Assembly: GCF_014640555.1 (NCBI RefSeq)
Contig: NZ_BMHE01000032.1
Span: 1-64,000 of the forward strand
Length of the DNA: 64,000 bases
Reading direction: 5' to 3'
Source: Paenibacillus marchantiophytorum
GTDB lineage: Bacteria; Bacillota; Bacilli; Paenibacillales; NBRC-103111
A model generated the notes under the pieces. The model had not been told where the DNA came from. It saw only the letters and a list, made by a program, of their open reading frames with translations, and searched no databases. Each line of letters starts with the position of its first letter. The stretch's first letter is position 1. This document shows positions 1 through 8,996 of this stretch, in pieces. The position numbers were made by a program, and so were the translations under genes.

Positions 1-532
1 CCGTGCATTTCAATTGGCTCACGTCCCTAATATGGAATAAATCTCTATTCTCCATATTTATTCATATTCCCTTGTGCCAACGAAGAAAATATCCAACAAA
101 ATTTTGGGTAGACCTAAGTAGTTACAGCAAAAAGTGTCCTTATCGCGGGGGTGAGGAAACTACAGTGCGCTATTTTGCTGTTTGATGGGAAATTCAGCGC
201 TTTTCGTGGAAATAAGAACCTGTAGTTCCGCTATGACCCTCGCATCCCTGCTATTTGCCTGAATAGCGCCCTCCATTTCCCTTACTAGTTTTTTCGCTAA
301 TTTGCGGATGATCTCCCTATGTAGCGAAGCCTTTTTGTTTTGGGGACTGAGATATCTACAATGAATCGACAGCCTCCTACAGTGCCTTATTTCCACGAAA
401 TAAGCTGGATTTCCCGTCAAACAGCAAAATAGCGCACCACAGTTCCCTCAAACTTGAAATAATGACACTTTTTCCTATAATAGCGCACTGTAGTTCCCTC
501 CCTCTTCACGCGAGGCAGCGCGGGCAACTCCT
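1..532. other. Non-coding region with repeat element
   Basis: I see no credible gene in this stretch. It holds a short imperfect hairpin near 29-58 (AATATGGA ... TCCATATT), the large inverted-repeat element at 129-473, and a further TAGCGCAC..GTAGTTCCC motif at 481-500. A reading frame spanning the inverted repeat exists on the minus strand but has no ribosome binding site and is made mostly of repeat sequence. Confidence 0.6.
129..473. repeat. 345-bp inverted-repeat element
   Basis: The left arm 129-216 and right arm 386-473 are reverse complements over most of their length. The best part, 165-216 against 386-437, is 52 bp with few mismatches. The arms continue outward as 152-164/438-450 and 129-143/459-473, interrupted by a short unpaired block (144-151/451-458). 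The centre (217-385) contains more TAGTTCC/TAGCG motifs and no gene. The arrangement resembles a non-autonomous (MITE-like) element or a very large RNA hairpin. No target duplication could be recognised. A diverged relative seems to lie at about 35,245-35,360. Confidence 0.75.
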
Positions 533-588
533 CGTACACAAAGACACCTCCCATTCACGCAAGTGGATGGGAGGTGTCTTTGTGTACG
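533..588. terminator. Long bidirectional hairpin after argS
   Basis: A 26-bp stem (533-558 with 563-588, one G-T wobble) closes on a GCAA tetraloop. It lies 22 bp beyond the argS stop, so it most likely ends the minus-strand ywiB-argS transcript. The U-tract is short, but the stem is long and nearly perfect. Confidence 0.75.
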
Positions 589-609
589 TGCGGTGCGCGG
601 GAGCGGAGC

Positions 610-2283
610 CTACATCCGCTCCGGAGCCGATACGCCTACAACGCGAAGCGTGTTGGCGAGGGTCGTGCGCAAGGCGCCCAGCAAAGCGAAACGCGCCTGC
701 GTCAAAGCTGCGTCATCCGAGATGACGTAGTGGCCTCTGTAATAGCTATGGAACTGGCTCGCCAGTTCGTATACATAGCGGATAAGGCGATGCGGCGCAT
801 ATTGATCAGCCGCAATGGCGATCTCTTCCGGCAGCTCGCCAATCTTGCGCAGCAAGTCAAACTCAGCTTCAGACGTAAGCTGGCTCAGGTCGACCTGCTC
901 CAGCGGGAGCAGCTGGATGTTCTGCTCTTCCGCCTGGCGGAAGATGCTGCAGATCCGTGCATGGGCATACTGCACATAGAAGACCGGATTCTCATTGGAC
1001 TGGGAAACCGCCAAGTCCATGTCGAAATCCAAATGCGAATCCATGCTGCGCATCGCGAAGAAATAACGAATCGGATCGACGCCAACTTCGTCCATGAGAT
1101 CTTCCATCGTAACCGCTTTGCCGGTACGCTTGGACATCTTCACCTTTTCACCATTCTGGAAAAGGCTCACCATCTGCGCGATCAACACAACCAGTCGATC
1201 CGACTCAAAGCCAAGCGCAGTCATTGCGGCTTTCATCCGCGGGATGTAACCATGATGATCTGCGCCCCAAATATTAATCAAGCGCTCGAAGCCGCGCCCG
1301 AATTTGTTGCGGTGGTACGCGATATCCGGTGTAAGGTAAGTAAACGAACCGTCGTTTTTGATCAACACACGATTCTTGTCATCCCCCAGCGGCGTTGTGT
1401 TCAGCCAAGTTGCGCCTTCTTCTTCATAGATGTGCCCATTGTCCCTTAGCTCTTGGAGTACAGGTGGGATGAGGTTATCTTCATAAATCGACGTTTCCGA
1501 GAACCAGTTGTCGAAATGGACACCGAAGCGACCCAAATCGCGTTTGATTTTGTCGAGTTCTTTTTTCAATCCGTACGTACGGAAATATGCACGACGCTCA
1601 TCGTCCGATAAGCTCAAAAGGCGATCCCCTTCTTCGGCAGCGAGATCCGCAGCAAAGCCTTTGATATCTTCTCCGAAGTAGCCATCTTCAGGCATCTCCG
1701 CATCTTGCCCCAATGCTTGCAAATAACGGGCTTCGATGGATTTCGCCAAGTTGACGACCTGGTTGCCTGCATCATTGATGTAATACTCACGGGATACCTC
1801 GTATCCGGCCAGATCCAGCACGTTGCAAAGCACATCCCCAACAGCCGCTCCACGGGCATGTCCCAAATGCAAAGAACCCGTCGGGTTCGCACTGACGAAC
1901 TCGATCTGGACTTTCAGCCCTTGACCAATATTCGATGCCCCGTAACGCTCACCCTGCTCAAGAACATTAGCGATCACTGGGTACAAGTACACTTTGTTCA
2001 TTTTGAAGTTAATGAAGCCCGGTCCAGCAATTTCCGCCTCTGCGATGTTTGCTTTTTCCTTGTTCAGGCCCGCGATGATCTTCTCAGCGATCTGTCTTGG
2101 ATTCTGCTTGGCAATACGCGTCAGCTGCATCGCGACATTCGTAGCGAAGTCCCCGTGTGTTTTCTCTTTGGGCACCTCAAGAATAATTTCCGGCAATTGA
2201 TCCGCTTCCACGATGCCCGCAGCCAGAACCGCCTCAACAATCGCTTCTTTCACTATACCTTTGACTTCGTTTAGTACATCCAT
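610..2283 (-). CDS. argS: Arginyl-tRNA synthetase
   Basis: Class I aminoacyl-tRNA synthetase that charges tRNA-Arg with arginine using ATP in the cytoplasm. The 557-residue length is normal for bacterial ArgS. Visible are an N-terminal additional domain, the HIGH signature as HLGH at 139-142 (in the SANPTGSLHLGH context typical of ArgS), and the KMSKR loop at 382-386, followed by the C-terminal anticodon-binding helical domain ending in VVGVSAPERM. The ATG at 2283 has an AGGAGGAG ribosome binding site. The gene starts 5 bp after the ywiB stop, so the two are co-transcribed, as in Bacillus. No missing key residue is seen. Confidence 0.98.
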   Translation of the reverse strand: MDVLNEVKGIVKEAIVEAVLAAGIVEADQLPEIILEVPKEKTHGDFATNVAMQLTRIAKQNPRQIAEKIIAGLNKEKANIAEAEIAGPGFINFKMNKVYLYPVIANVLEQGERYGASNIGQGLKVQIEFVSANPTGSLHLGHARGAAVGDVLCNVLDLAGYEVSREYYINDAGNQVVNLAKSIEARYLQALGQDAEMPEDGYFGEDIKGFAADLAAEEGDRLLSLSDDERRAYFRTYGLKKELDKIKRDLGRFGVHFDNWFSETSIYEDNLIPPVLQELRDNGHIYEEEGATWLNTTPLGDDKNRVLIKNDGSFTYLTPDIAYHRNKFGRGFERLINIWGADHHGYIPRMKAAMTALGFESDRLVVLIAQMVSLFQNGEKVKMSKRTGKAVTMEDLMDEVGVDPIRYFFAMRSMDSHLDFDMDLAVSQSNENPVFYVQYAHARICSIFRQAEEQNIQLLPLEQVDLSQLTSEAEFDLLRKIGELPEEIAIAADQYAPHRLIRYVYELASQFHSYYRGHYVISDDAALTQARFALLGALRTTLANTLRVVGVSAPERM

Positions 2284-2288
2284 TCGTC

Positions 2289-2699
2289 TTACTCCTCCTG
2301 AATTAACAACTTGATCCTGTATGTCCCCGCATGTGAGCCTGATGCATATAAATCATAGCGCCACCTCGTAATGCCGATGCCATGATCGGCCTCCAAGGTC
2401 AGCTCATGAGTCTCGATTTCGAGTTCCAACCGGCCCTGTGGGGTTTGATAAAAGCCGATCCGCTTCTCACCGGCCACAAACGTCTGCTCGGCTTGTACAT
2501 CTCCTTGACGGACGATGCGTATTAAATTCTCTTCCAGCTTAATTAGCGTTACCGTTCGTCCTAGCTCGCTAGGCTCTTCTTCATAGCGAATATACGTGTG
2601 ATTGCCTTTGCGATAGAGATCTCCCCGTGCCTTCTGCACCGTCGTCTCGCTTCCGCTCCGACTCTCAATTCGAATGCGCACAGGCGTTTTTGCCGTCAT
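2289..2699 (-). CDS. ywiB: DUF1934 family protein YwiB
   Basis: A 136-residue protein of the YwiB/DUF1934 family, small cytoplasmic beta-barrel proteins of unsettled function usually encoded just upstream of argS. The family features visible here are the N-terminal RIRIESRSG strand, the TYIRYEEE segment, and the closing strands with HELTLEADHGIGITRWRYDL. An AGGAG ribosome binding site precedes the ATG at 2699. It sits 5 bp upstream of argS and is probably translationally coupled to it. The pairing with argS is established from Bacillus genomes; a direct role in arginyl-tRNA metabolism is unproven. Confidence 0.85.
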   Translation of the reverse strand: MTAKTPVRIRIESRSGSETTVQKARGDLYRKGNHTYIRYEEEPSELGRTVTLIKLEENLIRIVRQGDVQAEQTFVAGEKRIGFYQTPQGRLELEIETHELTLEADHGIGITRWRYDLYASGSHAGTYRIKLLIQEE

Positions 2700-2817
2700 G
2701 GTCCGTCATTCTCCTATTCTGCAGGTCCTCTAGCACCTGATGTCAAGATAAGGCAAGTTAGGTATTAGTTTATATGATAAGGTCGATGAATTCAATGGAT
2801 GAGGACACGATACAAAC

Positions 2818-2863
2818 AAAAACCACCAGCCCATTCCGTGACAAGCACAGATTAGCTGGCGGC
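2818..2863 (-). terminator. Terminator of speE
   Basis: Read on the minus strand, CCGCCAGC pairs with GCTGGTGG around a loop of about 24 nt and is followed by TTTTTGTTTG. It lies 14 bp downstream of the speE stop. The long loop makes the call moderate. Confidence 0.55.
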
Positions 2864-2876
2864 TCTCATATCCTGA

Positions 2877-3704
2877 TTACTTAATCAAATCTTCCACAAA
2901 TTTCGGCAATACGAATGCCGCTTTGTGTAGACGTGGCGTGTAGTACTTCGTCGGAAATTCCGGAATCGATGCTTCTTCAACTTGCAGCGGATCATGTTTC
3001 TTGCTGCCCAGGGTGAACGTCCACAGACCGCTTGGGTACGTAGGAATGTTCGCGCTATACACACGTACGATAGGGAAGATTTCTTTGACATCCCGGTTCA
3101 CTGTTTGGATCAGGTCTGCTTTGAACCAAGGGTTGTCCGTTTGAGCAACGAAAATCCCGTCTTCTTTAAGTGCCTCATAGATCCCTTGATAGAAACCTTT
3201 GGAGAAAAGTTCAACAGCCGGACCCACAGGTTCCGTGGAATCAACCATAATCACATCGTACGTATTCTTGTGGTCGTGGATATGCATGTAGCCATCGTTC
3301 ACGATCACTTCAACACGAGGGTTGTCCAATTCGCCGGCAATTGTCGGCAGGTACTTCTTGGAATACTCAATGACTTTCCCATCGATATCCACAAGCACCG
3401 CTTTTTTCACTTTGGGATGCTTCATGATTTCACGAATAACGCCGCCGTCGCCGCCGCCTACAACAAGGACGAACTCTGGGTTCGGGTGAGTAACAAGCGC
3501 TGGGTGCGCCACCATTTCATGATAGACGAATTCGTCTCTCACAGTTGTCATGACCATGCCGTCCAGGGTCAGCATCGTTCCCCATTCTTCGGTTTCGATC
3601 ATCGAAAGGTCTTGGAAATCCGTTTGCTCTCTTACGTAAGTTTCTTTTACTTTGGCTGTGATGCCGAAGCTATCCGTTTGTTTCTCTGTGTACCACAAAT
3701 CCAT
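2877..3704 (-). CDS. speE: Spermidine synthase
   Basis: Transfers the aminopropyl group of decarboxylated S-adenosylmethionine to putrescine to make spermidine. The 275-residue product begins MDLWYTEKQT, the usual start of Bacillus-type SpeE. It carries the nucleotide-binding VVGGGDGGVIREI segment, VLVDIDGKVI, and the VDSTEPVGPA loop holding the catalytic Asp. I chose the ATG at 3704 because GAAAGAAGG lies 7 nt upstream; a Met two codons earlier is too close to that site, and the longer open frame to 3833 has no homology. In Bacillus speE is followed by speB (agmatinase); here the next gene is ywiB, so speB must be elsewhere or absent. Confidence 0.95.
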   Translation of the reverse strand: MDLWYTEKQTDSFGITAKVKETYVREQTDFQDLSMIETEEWGTMLTLDGMVMTTVRDEFVYHEMVAHPALVTHPNPEFVLVVGGGDGGVIREIMKHPKVKKAVLVDIDGKVIEYSKKYLPTIAGELDNPRVEVIVNDGYMHIHDHKNTYDVIMVDSTEPVGPAVELFSKGFYQGIYEALKEDGIFVAQTDNPWFKADLIQTVNRDVKEIFPIVRVYSANIPTYPSGLWTFTLGSKKHDPLQVEEASIPEFPTKYYTPRLHKAAFVLPKFVEDLIK

Positions 3705-3975
3705 GTTCATACCTTCTTTCGCTAGACTATATTGGGATGAATAAATACTGATATTCGTTATCTCTAACAGTGTGCCACCAGTTGGAAAACTCATGCGATG
3801 GGCGTCTAATATTTCCTGTCCCTTTCTACGCACAAATTGTATTATAGTTCATTACCCTCAAAATGCAATATTTTCCTAGCCATTTTACACATTTCACAAA
3901 AAATATTTACAATTTGTTGAATACGGACTGCCATGCTTTTCCATACTGGATAGTAAAGCCTTTGCGGCCATGGAG

Positions 3976-3983
3976 AAAGGAGG
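3976..3983 (+). promoter_or_regulatory. Ribosome binding site of pbpG
   Basis: AAAGGAGG lies 9 nt before the ATG at 3993 and fixes the start of the penicillin-binding protein gene. No clear sigma-A promoter could be chosen in the 288-bp divergent interval between speE and pbpG. Confidence 0.8.
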
Positions 3984-3992
3984 CAGAGCACG

Positions 3993-6098
3993 ATGTCCGA
4001 GAATGAAAATAATAACCGCCCGCCCGCCTCAGGCACACCTCAGAAACCAAGAGACAAAGAACTTCCTGCTTCTATGCGCTGGATGCGTCGTATTAAGAAA
4101 TTGTTTTCCTTCTTCTTCACGTCCTGCATTCTGCTGCTCATTCTGGCTGCCGGCTTCTTCGTCTATTTGCGCGCCCAAACTTTGCCTGTCACCAAGATGC
4201 TGCAAACCTCTCAAATGTATGATACCCACGGCGAGTTGATTGACACCTTCTATTCCGGGCAAAATCGGCAGGTCGTTACACTGAAGGAAATATCACCCTA
4301 TCTAATCAATGCGACACTGGCCGTCGAAGATCAGCATTTCTATGACCATTTCGGGGTCGATGTCAAAGCGGTGGCCCGGGCTGCTGTTGTCAATGTGCAA
4401 GCGATGGCCAAGGTGCAAGGAGCTGGGACAATAACCCAGCAATTAGCTCGGAATTTATATTTGAATCATGATCGAACCTGGTCTCGTAAAATAAAAGAAA
4501 CCGTCTATGCAGTACAGATGGAAATGCAGCTTAGCAAGGATGAAATTCTGACGAATTATCTGAATCAAATCTACTACGGTCATTCCACGTATGGCATCGA
4601 AACTGCTTCTGAGCTGTTCTTCGGCAAGCATGCCAGTGAATTAACGTTGGCCGAAAGCGCCATGATTGCCGGGGTTCCGAAAGGCCCTCGCTATTATTCA
4701 CCCTACTATGATTTGAAAAATGCGATGGATCGCCAAAAGATCGTCCTGCAAACCATGGTGCGCAGCGGGTTCATTACACAAGCTGCTGCAGATGCCGCAG
4801 GCAAGGAAAAGCTGACCATTCAACCGCTAACGAAGAAGAAACCGGCGGCCGCTCCCTATTTCCGCGATTATGTACGTTCTCTGGCGACTGATAAGCTGGG
4901 GATCTCGGAAGAACAATTCGACGAAGGCGGCATTCGGATTTACACGACTCTGGATAAAAAAGCGCAGGACATCGCAGAACGTGTTGTCACCAAACAGCTC
5001 GCTGATAAACCGGATCTGCAAGCAGCCCTCGTCGCCATCGACCCGCGAACCGGTGAAATTAAAGCGATGATCGGCGGGCGCGACTACGCTGAGAATCAGT
5101 TCAACCGCGCTCTCTCCAATACAAGACAGCCGGGGTCTTCCTTTAAACCGATCGTCTATATGGTTGCCCTGCAAAATGGTTACACGCCAGTTACGCTGGT
5201 GAAAAGTGAACCAACGGTGTTCACTTACGATGAAGGACGGCAGAAGTACACACCGAGAAATTTCAATGACCAGTACGTCAACGCCAATATTGATATGCGC
5301 CAAGCCATTTCGAAATCGGATAACATTTATGCCGTACACACGATTCTGGATGTTGGCCCCGCGAAGGTCATCGACTTAGCCCGCAAGCTTGGCATCGATT
5401 CTCCGATGAAGCCTCTGCCATCGCTAGCTCTAGGGTCGTTCCCTGTCAGCCCCTTCGAGATGGCCTCCGCCTTCGGGACGATTGCCAATCAAGGCATTCA
5501 CCATGAGGCGACGGCGATTGTGCGGATTGAAGATGCCAGTGGGAATGTCTTATATGAAGCAAGTCCGAAGACTGAGACCGTGCTTGATCCTGCTGTTGCT
5601 TATGTGATGACGAATTTGATGGAGAGTGTGTTCGAGGAAGGCGGCACAGGAAATCGGGTTGCCAGCACCATTAAGCGGCCGATTGCCGGCAAAACCGGCA
5701 CAACGGATACCGATGCGTGGTTGGTCGGCTTTACACCAGAGCTTGCGACAGCTGTCTGGGTCGGCTATGACAAGAACCGGGATATCTCTACGGTGGAATC
5801 CCATCTGGCTTCACCGATTTTCGCCGAGTTCACGGAACAAACCTTGGAGGCGATCCCGCCTAAGCTATTCCCTGTACCCGAAGGCGTCAACAGCGTTTAT
5901 ATTGATCCGGTGAGCGGTAAGCTATCCAATGAAGATTGCCCGAATGCCCACCTGGAGACATTTCTTGCCGGCACGGAGCCAACGACGTATTGCACAGGCA
6001 AGCCTGCGAAGCCCGCTTCGGGCGATGATCATAAAGGCACGCCAAAAGGTCAAAACGGCTCCTGGTGGAACGATCTCAAACGTTGGTGGAACGACTGA
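3993..6098 (+). CDS. pbpG: Class A penicillin-binding protein (PbpG-like)
   Basis: Bifunctional peptidoglycan synthase that polymerises lipid II (glycosyltransferase) and cross-links stem peptides (transpeptidase) outside the membrane. The 701-residue protein has a basic cytoplasmic tail, one membrane anchor at about 38-59, and a GT51 domain with the EDQHFYDHFG motif (catalytic E112) and GAGTITQQLARN. The transpeptidase domain has S382-S-F-K385, S442-D-N444 and K567-T-G-T. A Gly/Lys/Trp-rich tail ends it. The flanking ywhD and divergent speE match the neighbourhood of Bacillus pbpG (PBP2d), which works in forespore-side peptidoglycan synthesis. The PbpG assignment rests on this synteny. Confidence 0.92.
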   Translation: MSENENNNRPPASGTPQKPRDKELPASMRWMRRIKKLFSFFFTSCILLLILAAGFFVYLRAQTLPVTKMLQTSQMYDTHGELIDTFYSGQNRQVVTLKEISPYLINATLAVEDQHFYDHFGVDVKAVARAAVVNVQAMAKVQGAGTITQQLARNLYLNHDRTWSRKIKETVYAVQMEMQLSKDEILTNYLNQIYYGHSTYGIETASELFFGKHASELTLAESAMIAGVPKGPRYYSPYYDLKNAMDRQKIVLQTMVRSGFITQAAADAAGKEKLTIQPLTKKKPAAAPYFRDYVRSLATDKLGISEEQFDEGGIRIYTTLDKKAQDIAERVVTKQLADKPDLQAALVAIDPRTGEIKAMIGGRDYAENQFNRALSNTRQPGSSFKPIVYMVALQNGYTPVTLVKSEPTVFTYDEGRQKYTPRNFNDQYVNANIDMRQAISKSDNIYAVHTILDVGPAKVIDLARKLGIDSPMKPLPSLALGSFPVSPFEMASAFGTIANQGIHHEATAIVRIEDASGNVLYEASPKTETVLDPAVAYVMTNLMESVFEEGGTGNRVASTIKRPIAGKTGTTDTDAWLVGFTPELATAVWVGYDKNRDISTVESHLASPIFAEFTEQTLEAIPPKLFPVPEGVNSVYIDPVSGKLSNEDCPNAHLETFLAGTEPTTYCTGKPAKPASGDDHKGTPKGQNGSWWNDLKRWWND

Positions 6099-6119
6099 TC
6101 CGACCAGTTCCAGTAAACA

Positions 6120-6158
6120 CAAAAAGGCAGAACTAAGCGCGTCTTAGTCTGCCTTTTT
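6120..6158. terminator. Terminator of pbpG
   Basis: AAAAAGGCAGA(A)CTAAG pairs with CTTAGT(C)TGCCTTTTT around CGCG, giving a strong stem with T-runs on both sides. It can end the pbpG transcript and possibly the opposing ywhD transcript. Confidence 0.85.
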
Positions 6159-6270
6159 GCTGTCCTAGTATATGAGGTAACATACACTAGGGTCTAGTAT
6201 ACTCGGTTCACCATTGTGTAACAATGGATGACACATAATGTTCATATTCTCAAATCAAGCCCCGAATTGA

Positions 6271-6762
6271 TTAAGATAGCGCATCTTTCAGCACTTGATC
6301 CGAGCGATTCCACCATTCTTCGTTGTGGCTGATCAGCTGTTTTTTGAGCGCGGCCTTCTCCCCGTCTGACAAACCTTCGAGGATGAATTTGCGTTTCATC
6401 GCGCCATCCATTTTGTTCACATGATCCGCTAGGATTTTCCATCCACGACGTGCTTCTGTATCGACCAACATTTCACATGCGGACATCCCGGCATAATAAG
6501 CGCCTTCTTCCGTGCGGTCTACCGCAACCCACACAATCCAGGCTTTGCGGCCATTGGGCACATCTTCTTTGTTCGTCGAGAATTTGATGCCTTTCTCAAT
6601 TTTACTCTTCGCATGAAGGGTACCTTCATCCAGGTAAGCTTCATCGCCATCAATAATGACACCCGACACATTGCTTAAATCGATCGCTCCGGCACCAAAG
6701 CCTTTGTGATTCACTTTGGAGCTTACTATATTTAAGGCCAGCTTCTTTTTATCCGCTTCCAT
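6271..6762 (-). CDS. ywhD: YwhD family protein
   Basis: A protein of about 163 residues matching the YwhD family, conserved in Bacillaceae and Paenibacillaceae and of unknown biochemical function. The conserved core is visible as KGFGAGAIDLSNVSGVIIDG, followed by HAKSKIEKGIKF and RKAWIVWVAVD with a helical C-terminus. It lies tail to tail with pbpG; in Bacillus ywhD is likewise the neighbour of pbpG (ywhE), so the synteny supports both calls. I start at the ATG at 6762 (MEADKKKLA); a longer frame to 6825 adds residues not typical of the family. The ribosome binding site is weak, so the start is uncertain. Confidence 0.82.
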   Translation of the reverse strand: MEADKKKLALNIVSSKVNHKGFGAGAIDLSNVSGVIIDGDEAYLDEGTLHAKSKIEKGIKFSTNKEDVPNGRKAWIVWVAVDRTEEGAYYAGMSACEMLVDTEARRGWKILADHVNKMDGAMKRKFILEGLSDGEKAALKKQLISHNEEWWNRSDQVLKDALS

Positions 6763-6969
6763 AAGGGCACCATCCACTCTTCGTAATAATAAAATGACAC
6801 TTTGCTTCATTGTAGCGAAAGTCACCCCTCAGAACAAGGGCGAGATCGCCAGATCCCCAGAATGGCCGTCTATACCGCCTTTTTCAACAATTCTTTTCCA
6901 CTCGCAGAAATATTCCCTAGGTTGTCTACATATACATGCTGTAGATGCTTGTTAGGCGGGGTGAATCTA

Positions 6970-8970
6970 TTGAGTGTTCTATTCAAAAACCGCAAGGTAC
7001 AATGGTTCGTTGTCATGCTCCTTGCAGCAGGCGCTGTCTTGCTGTCTGAAACTTTGCTCCCATCTGCAAGTAGACTGGCGGTTCCGGTCATCTCCAAAGA
7101 AGAACCGTCTGCTCCGGCGCCGGACATGCAGCCTGCTGATAGCGGCAAACCATTGGATAATCAAACAACGGCGCCACTTAGTTACCGCATTGCGGAGTAT
7201 CACATGAACGTTGCCTATACACCGGAATCAAGACAGCTCCAAGGGCAACAAACGCTAACATGGGAAAACCCGGGATCCGTTCCTGTACAAGAGCTTTACC
7301 TTCATCTGTATCCGAATGCCTTCGCGTCCAAGAAAACGACGTTCATGCGCGAATCCGGCGGGAAGCTGCGACAAGATGAAGCCCGGACAGGCACCAGCGG
7401 CAGTATGGACTTGCTATCCGTTAAAACCATGGATGGCGAAGATCTTAGTCCCCGAATGACGTTCGTTCAACCGGACGACGGCAATAAAGACGATCATACG
7501 CTGCTCAAAATTCCGCTGCCAAAGCCGGTAGGTGCTGGTGAACAAGTGACGATCAAAACGGAATTCCTCGTCAAGCTGCCTGCTGTTTTCGCCAGAATGG
7601 GCTATGTCGACGATTTCGTAATGGCAGGGCAATGGTTCCCTAAGGTTGCTGCCTATGAACGGGCAGGAACAAGGGGGCGCACGGAGCCGGGCTGGAATCT
7701 CCATCAATACCATGGCAATTCTGAGTTTTATGCCGATTTCGGCTTGTACGACGTGAAAATCCAAGTACCGTCGAACTATACGGTAGCGGCGACCGGATTC
7801 CCTGTTAAACCGGCAGTAACGGATAAAGGTATGAAAACGTATCAGTTCTACGCGGATGATGTGCATGATTTTGCCTGGTCCGCGTCGCCGCATTTCGTTT
7901 ATGTGGAAGAGCCCTTCTCGACGCCGCAAATTCCCGGCGTGAAGATTAAGCTGTACCTCGATCCCAACCATCAGGATTTGAAAGACCGCTATATGAATGC
8001 AGCGAAAAAAGCCCTTACCCGCTACAGCCAATGGTACGGAACGTATCCGTACTCGACGCTGTCAGTCGTGGTGCCTCCCCCTGGCGGCAATGGCGCTGGC
8101 GGCATGGAGTACCCTACGCTCGTCACCGCGTGGGGAGCCGACGACAAAACGCCTGATCTGGAACTGGAACGCGTCGTTGTACACGAGATTGGCCATCAGT
8201 ACTTTTACGGACTTGTCGCCAGCAATGAATTCGAGGAAGCTTGGCTCGATGAAGGCTTTACCTCCTATGCGGAGGACAAGGTCATGGAAATGGATTATGG
8301 GGTTTCCCCTAATCTGCCGGTCGAGTCCAGCTATATTACTTCCCCTAATACATTGAATCAGAATGCATGGGCCTACACCGGACATGATCAGTATGCGGAA
8401 AATGTGTATACACGGGGGAAACTCGTGCTGAAAGCTATTGAGAAACAAGTCGGTACGAAGACGATGGACCGCATCATGCGCACCTACTTCCAGAAATGGG
8501 AGTTCAAACACCCTTCGACGAAGGATTTTCAAAATGTCGTTGAGGACGTGACCAAAACCAAATGGGATGACTTCTTTAATGACTATGTGTATGGCGCGAT
8601 GATGATGGATTACTCCGTGGAGAGTATCCAAGTGAAAGCCAGCGGAATGAAAGAGAAGCCTTCCTATGACAGCACGATTGTTATTTTTAAGAAAGGCGGC
8701 AATTCACCAGAGGTTCCTATCCACTTCCATTTCGCTGACGGCACCTCGCTCGACAAAACGTGGGATGGCAAGGAAAGCCGGATTGAATTCAAATTAACCC
8801 ACACGGCACCCGTAGACTGGGTTCGCATTGATCCTAAGTATTCACTCATTCTAGAAAACAAGCACATCAACAATTATCTGCAAACGGAAGTGAATCCGAA
8901 GTGGAAAATCCGTTGGAATCTCGGCATCATTCAATTCTTGCAAGCCATTTTCGGCTGGGTTTCCTGGTAA
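6970..8970 (+). CDS. M1 family zinc metallopeptidase, membrane-anchored
   Basis: A 666-residue gluzincin aminopeptidase-like protein. The zinc site is complete: H405-E-I-G-H409 with the third ligand E428 in WLDEGF, 18 residues after the second His. The GGMEYP segment upstream corresponds to the substrate-binding GAMEN region. An N-terminal hydrophobic segment (about 11-29) suggests a signal anchor, so the peptidase probably acts outside the membrane. I place the start at TTG 6970 because GGCGGGGTG lies just upstream; the frame remains open upstream to 6802, but that part overlaps the ywhD promoter region and lacks homology. It likely forms an operon with the membrane protein 26 bp downstream. 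Substrate unknown. Confidence 0.88.
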   Translation: MSVLFKNRKVQWFVVMLLAAGAVLLSETLLPSASRLAVPVISKEEPSAPAPDMQPADSGKPLDNQTTAPLSYRIAEYHMNVAYTPESRQLQGQQTLTWENPGSVPVQELYLHLYPNAFASKKTTFMRESGGKLRQDEARTGTSGSMDLLSVKTMDGEDLSPRMTFVQPDDGNKDDHTLLKIPLPKPVGAGEQVTIKTEFLVKLPAVFARMGYVDDFVMAGQWFPKVAAYERAGTRGRTEPGWNLHQYHGNSEFYADFGLYDVKIQVPSNYTVAATGFPVKPAVTDKGMKTYQFYADDVHDFAWSASPHFVYVEEPFSTPQIPGVKIKLYLDPNHQDLKDRYMNAAKKALTRYSQWYGTYPYSTLSVVVPPPGGNGAGGMEYPTLVTAWGADDKTPDLELERVVVHEIGHQYFYGLVASNEFEEAWLDEGFTSYAEDKVMEMDYGVSPNLPVESSYITSPNTLNQNAWAYTGHDQYAENVYTRGKLVLKAIEKQVGTKTMDRIMRTYFQKWEFKHPSTKDFQNVVEDVTKTKWDDFFNDYVYGAMMMDYSVESIQVKASGMKEKPSYDSTIVIFKKGGNSPEVPIHFHFADGTSLDKTWDGKESRIEFKLTHTAPVDWVRIDPKYSLILENKHINNYLQTEVNPKWKIRWNLGIIQFLQAIFGWVSW

Positions 8971-8996
8971 AGCACAACTCTTAAGGAGGGACCACC

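Noticed and set aside
160..420. Minus-strand 86-codon frame inside the inverted-repeat element
   Set aside because: Its ends are the repeat arms, no ribosome binding site is present and the sequence is not protein-like.
574..1449. 291-codon plus-strand frame opposite argS
   Set aside because: It is antisense to a certain gene with strong codon structure; no ribosome binding site or homology.
2982..3725. 247-codon plus-strand frame opposite speE
   Set aside because: Antisense shadow of a well-supported gene.
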